From: an uncultured Lachnospiraceae bacterium | Lineage (GTDB): Bacteria; Bacillota; Clostridia; Lachnospirales; Lachnospiraceae | Direction: 5' to 3' | NCBI GenBank assembly: GCA_910588215.1 | Contig: CAJUQJ010000059.1 | Span: 1-19,693, forward strand | Length of the DNA: 19,693 nt | In this document: piece after piece, positions 14,855-19,693 of the stretch | Layout of the letters: every line of letters begins with the position of its first letter | Position numbering within the stretch: the stretch's first letter is position 1 | Program-made: the position numbers and the translations under genes | The notes under the pieces: model-generated | Told to the model about the DNA's origin: nothing | Seen by the model: the letters and a program-made list of their open reading frames with translations, nothing else | Database searches by the model: none

Positions 14855-14867
14855 CCGAAGCGCTTTG
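14855..14867 (+). promoter_or_regulatory. Third copy of the CCGAAGCGCTTT motif
   Basis: CCGAAGCGCTTTG matches 6481-6493 exactly and 4014-4025 in reverse complement. It lies in the 334-bp gap between the divergent MATE and apt genes, upstream of both. The rest of that gap holds the MATE promoter, a small AGGAC/GTCCT hairpin and the apt leader. Confidence 0.4.
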
Positions 14868-14975
14868 TGCTGAGGACTGTTTCGTCCTAACTGACTTTGG
14901 CTGGTGAACAGCGACTTCTGCGTCACGTAACTGAAAATAAACGTGTCAGCGCACTAGGTGTTTTTGCCGGGTTGT

Positions 14976-15048
14976 GCTATACTAAGACTTACAATATAGT
15001 CTCTTCGCATTCTTCTGTCAAAACCCTGGTGGAACTGCGTGAAGAGAC
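14976..15048 (+). promoter_or_regulatory. apt promoter (-10) and structured leader
   Basis: An extended -10, TGCTATACT, covers 14976-14984 region bases; no good -35 is visible. It is followed by a leader of about 105 nt. The leader contains a stem in which GTCTCTTC (14999-15006) pairs with GAAGAGAC (15041-15048) and GCA (15007-15009) pairs with TGC (15036-15038), with a GT bulge. No T-run follows. I do not recognise a purine riboswitch consensus here. Confidence 0.45.
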
Positions 15049-15094
15049 ATGGAGTCGTGATGGTGTTATGCACAGTTGGATGGGAGGCTTACGA

Positions 15095-15628
15095 ATGAAG
15101 AATCAGAAGAGAATGGAAGAATATGTGCGCAGTATCCCGGATTTTCCGGAGAAGGGGATCATATTTCGGGATGTGACAAGCGTACTGCAGGATCCGGAGG
15201 GACTGGCGCTGGCGATCGATTCCATGAAGAAGATGCTTGACGGGATCGAGTTTGACGTGATCGTGGGAACAGAGTCGCGGGGGTTCATCTTCGGTGTTCC
15301 TATCGCCTATACTTTACACAAAGGATTTGTGCCGGTCCGCAAGAAAGGCAAACTGCCCCTGGACGTAATCTCCAAGGAGTACGATCTGGAATACGGCAGC
15401 GCAGTAGTGGAGATGCATAAGGACTCCATCAAGCCGGGGCAGAAGGTAGTGGTGGTGGATGATCTGATCGCCACGGGCGGCACGATAGAAGCGAGCATTC
15501 AGATGATCGAAGAGCTGGGCGGCGAAGTAGTCAAGGTGATCTTCCTGATGGAATTGGCGGGGCTGAAGGGAAGAGAGCGCCTGCAAGGCTACGATGTAGA
15601 CAGTGTCATCATCTATGAAGGCAAATAG
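15095..15628 (+). CDS. apt: Adenine phosphoribosyltransferase
   Basis: 177-aa cytosolic enzyme converting adenine plus PRPP to AMP and pyrophosphate. IPDFPEKGIIFRDVT (14-28) is the family's N-terminal signature. GTESRGFIFG (58-67) and the PRPP-binding loop VVVVDDLIATGGT (118-130, with Asp122/Asp123) are intact. Length matches bacterial Apt (about 170-180). The ATG at 15095 has GGGAGG 7 bases upstream; the same frame is open upstream to 14897, but that part falls before or within the leader and lacks Apt similarity. The purine permease gene starts 37 bp downstream, so uptake and salvage are in one operon. Confidence 0.96.
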   Translation: MKNQKRMEEYVRSIPDFPEKGIIFRDVTSVLQDPEGLALAIDSMKKMLDGIEFDVIVGTESRGFIFGVPIAYTLHKGFVPVRKKGKLPLDVISKEYDLEYGSAVVEMHKDSIKPGQKVVVVDDLIATGGTIEASIQMIEELGGEVVKVIFLMELAGLKGRERLQGYDVDSVIIYEGK

Positions 15629-15665
15629 GGTACTGTAAACCCACTTATGAGAAAAGGAGAAAGTG

Positions 15666-17024
15666 ATGTTAGAGAAATGGTTTAAACTCAAAGAAAACAA
15701 CACGAACATTAAAACAGAAGTAGTTGCCGGTGTCACGACCTTCATGACTATGGCCTACATTCTGGCGGTCAATCCGTCGATCCTGTCGGCATCCGGCATG
15801 GACAGCAATGCCATCCTGATGGCTACGGCACTTGCGTCCTTTATCGGCACGCTGGCGATGGCGTTTCTCGCCAATTATCCCTTTGCCCTCGCCCCGGGAC
15901 TTGGCCTGAACGCGTACTTTGCCTATACGGTATGCGGTGTCATGGGATATTCCTGGCAGGTTGCGCTGCTGGCGGTATTTGTGGAAGGGCTGATCTTTAT
16001 AGTGTTGTCGGTTACCAATGTACGTGAGGCGATCTTCAACGCCATTCCGATGCAGCTGAAAAAGGGAGTCTCGGTAGGGATCGGCCTGTTCATTGCCTTC
16101 ATCGGTTTCCAGAATGCGGGGATCGTGGTGAATTCCGATTCCACGCTCGTGACCGTGATCGACTTTACGGCAGATTTCCGCACCGCGGGTATCAGCGCGC
16201 TGCTGGCGATCATCGGCACATTTATCATTGTAATCTTACATATTAAAAAGGTGAGAGGTTCCATTCTGATCGGTATTTTCGCTACCTGGATCCTGGGTAT
16301 CCTCTGCCAGCTGACCGGATTATATACGGTTGCGCCGGACGCGGGCTACTATTCCCTGCTTCCTTCCTGGAGCAGCTTCAGCGTGACTTCTCTCGGTCTG
16401 ACCTTCGGGCAGTGCTTTAAGGCGGATTTCGGTGCGGTGAAGATCACGGATTTTATCGTTATCATCCTGGCATTCCTGTTTGTGGATATCTTCGATACGC
16501 TGGGAACCCTGATCGGCTGTGCCAATAAGGCCAATATGTTGGATAAGGCAGGCAGGCTGCCCCGTATCAAACAGGCGCTCCTGGCAGATGCCATCGCTAC
16601 CAGTGCGGGTGCAGTGCTTGGTACTTCCACCACAACCACTTTCGTGGAAAGTTCTTCTGGTGTGGCAGAAGGCGGCAGAACCGGATTAGCTTCCGTAGTG
16701 ACCGGTTTCTTATTCCTGCTGGCGATCTTTTTCGCGCCGATCTTTACGGCTATACCCGGATTCGCTACGGCGCCTGCGCTGCTGTTCGTAGGTTTCCTGA
16801 TGATTACGGCCGTGACCCAGATCGATTTCGACGATCTGACCGAGGCTGTCCCGGCATATCTGTGTCTGCTGGCTATGCCGCTTCTGTACAGTATCTCCGA
16901 GGGGATCGCAGTGGGGGTTATCTCCTATGTGATCATCAATGCGGTATGTGGCAAGGCGAAGAAGATCACGCCGCTCATGTATATTCTGGCGATATTGTTT
17001 GTCTGCAAGTATATCTTCCTCTAA
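15666..17024 (+). CDS. NCS2-family purine permease (PbuG/AzgA type)
   Basis: 452-aa membrane transporter for adenine, guanine or hypoxanthine, of the COG2252 branch. The N-terminus TEVVAGVTTFMTMAYILAVN (16-35), the ALAPGLGLNAYFAYT block (about 77-91) and the C-terminal-half signature GTSTTTTFVESSSGVAEGGR (about 319-338) are diagnostic. It has about 12-14 hydrophobic segments and normal length. AAAGGAG at 15653-15659 supports ATG 15666; a GTG one codon earlier is less likely. Its place behind apt suggests it imports the base that Apt uses. Specificity between purine bases cannot be read from sequence. It ends 17 bp from the convergent AraC gene with no clear terminator. Confidence 0.94.
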   Translation: MLEKWFKLKENNTNIKTEVVAGVTTFMTMAYILAVNPSILSASGMDSNAILMATALASFIGTLAMAFLANYPFALAPGLGLNAYFAYTVCGVMGYSWQVALLAVFVEGLIFIVLSVTNVREAIFNAIPMQLKKGVSVGIGLFIAFIGFQNAGIVVNSDSTLVTVIDFTADFRTAGISALLAIIGTFIIVILHIKKVRGSILIGIFATWILGILCQLTGLYTVAPDAGYYSLLPSWSSFSVTSLGLTFGQCFKADFGAVKITDFIVIILAFLFVDIFDTLGTLIGCANKANMLDKAGRLPRIKQALLADAIATSAGAVLGTSTTTTFVESSSGVAEGGRTGLASVVTGFLFLLAIFFAPIFTAIPGFATAPALLFVGFLMITAVTQIDFDDLTEAVPAYLCLLAMPLLYSISEGIAVGVISYVIINAVCGKAKKITPLMYILAILFVCKYIFL

Positions 17025-17041
17025 AAGACGGAGCATAGGGG

Positions 17042-17830
17042 TCAGGCATCCCGAAAGCGTGTCTGTGCATAAGCAGAGGGTGTCATGCCGCATTCTTTCT
17101 TAAAGTAGCGTGTGAAGTGGGACAGGTTTGTGAAGCCGGACTGAACGGCAGCCTGTCCTACGGGCATGGCTTCCACGCGGAGCAGATATTTGGCGCGCTC
17201 CAGCCTGGCTTCTAACAGTTCAGCTTTGGGTGAGCGGTTGAAGAAGAGCTGGTAGTAGCTGTAGAACTGGCTGACGCCCAGATTGGTCAGGGCGGCCATG
17301 TTCTCGGTGTTCCATTCCTTGGTGATGTTGGTCAGGATTTCGATCCGCGTCTTTCTGAATTGTTCATAAAGATCTGCAGAGACGGCTGAATCTTCCGACC
17401 AGGTGTGCAGTTGTCTGGAAAAAAGGATAAGCAGCTGTCGCATCAGCATATCCAGCTGGTCAGCATAAAAGTCTTGTTTTAATACACTCTCCACATAGAT
17501 GCTCCGCAGCACCGTGTTCATGGCCCCCGGATTAGGAAGGTAGACGACCCGGTTGGCAGGCAGATCGTATTCTTTCAGAAAATCCCCATTATCACATGTA
17601 AAATGCACAAAGCTGTTCTTAAAGCGTCTGAGCGCCTGATAGACCTGTGCCTCTCCCGGGGTGTATAGCAGGAAGGCATTCTCTTTCGTGATGACGGTCT
17701 CTGTTCTGAACTGGATCTTCATGGGTGTGATCAGATAGAGGAACAGATAATCTCCACTGCCGTCAGGACGATTGATCTTATCGTATTCGGGATTGGAACG
17801 GTTGTAATCGCAGTAGCCAGGATAAAACAT
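17042..17830 (-). CDS. AraC-family transcriptional regulator
   Basis: 262-aa regulator with an N-terminal cupin-like sensor part (about 1-150; LLYTPGEAQVYQAL is the typical segment). A C-terminal pair of helix-turn-helix motifs (about 160-260) includes RLERAKYLLRVEAMPVGQAA and SGFTNLSHFTRYFKKECGMT, the classic AraC signature. AAGGAGG lies 6 bases before the ATG. It is divergent from the GH51 arabinofuranosidase, separated by 175 bp, so it likely activates that gene in response to arabinose or an arabino-oligosaccharide. The ligand is inferred from context only. Confidence 0.92.
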   Translation of the reverse strand: MFYPGYCDYNRSNPEYDKINRPDGSGDYLFLYLITPMKIQFRTETVITKENAFLLYTPGEAQVYQALRRFKNSFVHFTCDNGDFLKEYDLPANRVVYLPNPGAMNTVLRSIYVESVLKQDFYADQLDMLMRQLLILFSRQLHTWSEDSAVSADLYEQFRKTRIEILTNITKEWNTENMAALTNLGVSQFYSYYQLFFNRSPKAELLEARLERAKYLLRVEAMPVGQAAVQSGFTNLSHFTRYFKKECGMTPSAYAQTRFRDA

Positions 17831-17852
17831 GGAAAGCCTCCTTTTTTACTTA

Positions 17853-17983
17853 TGACTTTTGACTCCGGTATTACAAGACCTTATGGTATATGAAATCGGA
17901 AAAAAAGTCAAATACAGCGGAAGAAAAGATATAGTATTTTTTACTGTGCCTGTTAGAATGGTGTTACGATTAAATCATATTAT
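17853..17983 (+). promoter_or_regulatory. Divergent AraC / arabinofuranosidase control region
   Basis: TATTAT (17978-17983), 22 bases before the GH51 start codon, is a possible -10. No -35-like hexamer sits 16-19 bp upstream, as expected for an activator-dependent promoter. TGACTTTT (17853-17860) and AAAAGTCA (17903-17910) are inverted 8-mers that might be regulator half-sites. All of this is tentative. Confidence 0.3.
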
Positions 17984-18005
17984 ACGTTACAGAATGGAGG
18001 AAGTT

Positions 18006-19505
18006 ATGAAGAAAGCACAAGTGATCATTGATAAGGAATACATTGTGAGTAGCATTGACAGGAGGATCTACGGCTCTTTTATCGAGCATCTGGGCAGAGC
18101 GGTGTATGAAGGCATCTATCAGCCGGAGAGTCCTTTTGCGGACGAACAGGGATTCCGCAAGGATACATTGGAACTGGTCAAAGAGTGCAATGTGCCGATC
18201 GTGCGTTATCCGGGCGGCAATTTCGTATCCAGCTACCGGTGGGAAGACGGCGTAGGGCCGAAGGAGAAGCGGCCGAGCCAGGTGGATCTTGCGTGGCAGG
18301 TGGTGGAGACGAATGAGGTCGGGCTCAATGAGTTCACAGACTGGGCGAAGAAGGCCGGTACGGACGTGATGATGGCGGTCAATTTGGGTACCCGGGGAAT
18401 CCAGGAGTCGAAGGAATTGTTGGAGTATTGTAACTTCAAAGGCGGCACACAGATGAGCGAGCTGAGAAAATCCCACGGGTATGAGGAGCCTCATAATATC
18501 AAGACCTGGTGCCTGGGCAATGAGATGGATGGCCCCTGGCAGTTAGGGCAGAAGACGGCGAAAGAATATGCGAGGCTGGCGCATGAGACGGGCAAGGCCA
18601 TGAAGATCTTAGATCCTTCCATCGAACTGGTGGCTTGCGGCAGTTCCAACTCCCATATGCCCACTTTCGGTGATTGGGAGGTGACAGTGCTGGATGAGTG
18701 CTATGACACGGTAGATTATGTCTCCATGCACCAGTACTATGGCAATGCGGATGGTGACTCCGCCAATTTCCTGGCGAGCAATGTGGATCTGGATCAGTTT
18801 ATCAGCACCGTGGCATCTATCTGCGATTATGTGAAGGGCAAACATCATGGCAGTAAGAATATCAATATCTCACTGGATGAGTGGAATGTCTGGTACCATT
18901 CCAACGAGGCGGATAAGCAGTTGGAGAAGTGGATCCAGAAGCCGCATCAGCTGGAAGATATCTATAATTTCGAGGATGCACTGCTGGTGGGCAGTATGCT
19001 GATCACCATGCTCAGACATGCGGACCGTGTGAAGATCGGCTGTCTGGCACAGCTTGTCAATGTGATCGCACCGATCATGACCTCCGATACCGGGGCATGG
19101 AGACAGACTATTTTCTATCCGTATATGCATGCGGCTACGCTGGGGCAGGGCACGGTTCTTAATACCATAGTGAAGTCTCCGGTCTATGAGGCGAAGAAGC
19201 ACGGTGAAGCGCCTTATTTGGACTGCGTGGTGGTGGAGAATGATGAGAAAGAAGAAGTGGTGATCTTTGCGGTCAATAAGGATCTGGAAGAAGACATGGA
19301 AATGACTTTGGATCTCAGACAATACGCAGGCTATCGTGTACAGGAGCATATCGTGATGCAGCATGATGACCTGAAAGCCGTGAATACGGAAGAGAACCCT
19401 GATAATGTGGTGCCGAAGAGAAACGGCAATGCCAAAGTAGAAGACGGCGTGCTGCACACCGTTTTCGGGAAGACGAGTTGGAACGTGATTCGGCTTGCCA
19501 AATAA
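18006..19505 (+). CDS. Alpha-L-arabinofuranosidase, glycoside hydrolase family 51
   Basis: 499-aa retaining enzyme that removes terminal alpha-L-arabinofuranosyl residues from arabinan, arabinoxylan or their oligosaccharides. Family signatures are IYGSFIEHLGRAVYEGIY (21-38), VRYPGGNFVSSYRWEDGVGP (66-85), the acid/base Glu173 in WCLGNEMDGPWQ, MHQYYGN (241-247) and the nucleophile Glu292 in ISLDEWNVWY. Length agrees with intracellular GH51 enzymes (about 490-510). No signal peptide is present, so it acts in the cytoplasm on imported oligosaccharides. GGAGGAAG at 17996-18003 supports ATG 18006; the open frame extends to 17859 without similarity. It is divergent from an AraC regulator and followed by a terminator. 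The symbol abfA is usual for the family but is not assigned here. Confidence 0.95.
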   Translation: MKKAQVIIDKEYIVSSIDRRIYGSFIEHLGRAVYEGIYQPESPFADEQGFRKDTLELVKECNVPIVRYPGGNFVSSYRWEDGVGPKEKRPSQVDLAWQVVETNEVGLNEFTDWAKKAGTDVMMAVNLGTRGIQESKELLEYCNFKGGTQMSELRKSHGYEEPHNIKTWCLGNEMDGPWQLGQKTAKEYARLAHETGKAMKILDPSIELVACGSSNSHMPTFGDWEVTVLDECYDTVDYVSMHQYYGNADGDSANFLASNVDLDQFISTVASICDYVKGKHHGSKNINISLDEWNVWYHSNEADKQLEKWIQKPHQLEDIYNFEDALLVGSMLITMLRHADRVKIGCLAQLVNVIAPIMTSDTGAWRQTIFYPYMHAATLGQGTVLNTIVKSPVYEAKKHGEAPYLDCVVVENDEKEEVVIFAVNKDLEEDMEMTLDLRQYAGYRVQEHIVMQHDDLKAVNTEENPDNVVPKRNGNAKVEDGVLHTVFGKTSWNVIRLAK

Positions 19506-19570
19506 GTTATTCCTTATTGCGGCCCGCTGGACGGCAGGTTGTGGATGATGTAAGTTTACTATAGAAGAAG

Positions 19571-19605
19571 ACGCCCCGGATGCTGATGCGCCGGGGTATC
19601 TTTTT
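19571..19605 (+). terminator. Rho-independent terminator after the arabinofuranosidase gene
   Basis: CCCCGG (19574-19579) pairs with CCGGGG (19591-19596), followed by TATCTTTTT. It lies 66 bases after the stop codon. Confidence 0.85.
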
Positions 19606-19622
19606 GCGACTGGGTCAAACTG

Positions 19623-19693
19623 CTATAGTTAACGAAATGTTACTATTTACGGTGCCCTGCACCTTGCTGCATGGGCATTGAGTACGTAGTACT
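19623..19693. repeat. Long-hairpin repeat element, second copy, cut by the window edge
   Basis: It begins CTATAGTTAACGA, identical to 13 bases of the 3762-3870 element's right arm read on the minus strand. Inside, TGCCCTGCA pairs with TGCATGGGCA with one bulge. The last bases, AGTACGTAGTACT, begin to mirror the left-arm segment around 19643. The missing right end should complete the inverted repeat just outside the window. Confidence 0.6.

Noticed and set aside
14897..15094. 66-residue N-terminal extension of Apt
   Set aside because: It lies before or within the leader, shows no similarity to Apt, and the ATG at 15095 has a good ribosome site.

Overview
The window looks like chromosomal DNA of an anaerobic gut-type Firmicute, most likely a Lachnospiraceae (Clostridium cluster XIVa) member. 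This is inference from gene families and style: strong AAGGAGG-type ribosome sites, a sigma factor paired with a DUF4179 protein, Clostridial-type MATE and NCS2 transporters, and lipoprotein binding proteins with long Ala/Glu/Asp/Thr linkers. No rRNA, tRNA, CRISPR array, phage gene or complete insertion sequence was seen.

Layout. Positions 1-2030 hold an ECF-type sigma factor and its membrane DUF4179 partner, translationally coupled and flanked by two inverted copies of one palindromic repeat. Positions 2068-5126 hold a polar amino acid ABC importer in the order permease, ATPase, binding lipoprotein. A 109-bp near-perfect hairpin element lies between the ATPase and binding-protein genes, and a terminator closes the group. 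Positions 5133-6206 (minus) carry an Rpn/PD-(D/E)XK nuclease whose coiled-coil tail is built from 42-bp tandem repeats. Positions 6509-7889 carry a TetR regulator and a CPBP membrane protease, overlapping by 4 bp, behind a perfect-consensus sigma-A promoter. Next is a minus-strand MATE exporter (7910-9286), divergent from a second polar amino acid ABC importer (9535-12067) in the order binding protein, permease, ATPase. Then come a minus-strand tRNA-dihydrouridine synthase (12145-13278) and a second MATE exporter (13372-14760). The right part holds a purine-salvage pair, apt plus a PbuG/AzgA-type purine permease (15095-17024), and a divergent pair of an AraC regulator and a GH51 alpha-L-arabinofuranosidase (17042-19505). 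A terminator and a cut-off copy of the hairpin element end the window.

How the genes work together. Two complete uptake systems bring in amino acids. The purine permease supplies adenine for Apt to convert to AMP. The arabinofuranosidase releases arabinose from plant oligosaccharides, probably under the adjacent AraC protein. Two MATE pumps, a CPBP protease and a sigma/anti-sigma-like pair suggest responses to toxic or envelope stress.

The most notable observation is the second binding protein (9535-10467). Its two halves are in swapped order relative to the family and to the other binding protein in this window: the lobe that normally comes second is first, and the protein stops exactly at the interlobe hinge. 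It reads as a natural circular permutation of an amino-acid binding protein. Other points of interest are a dispersed CCGAAGCGCTTT motif, several operator-like palindromes placed on promoters, and the two palindromic repeat families.
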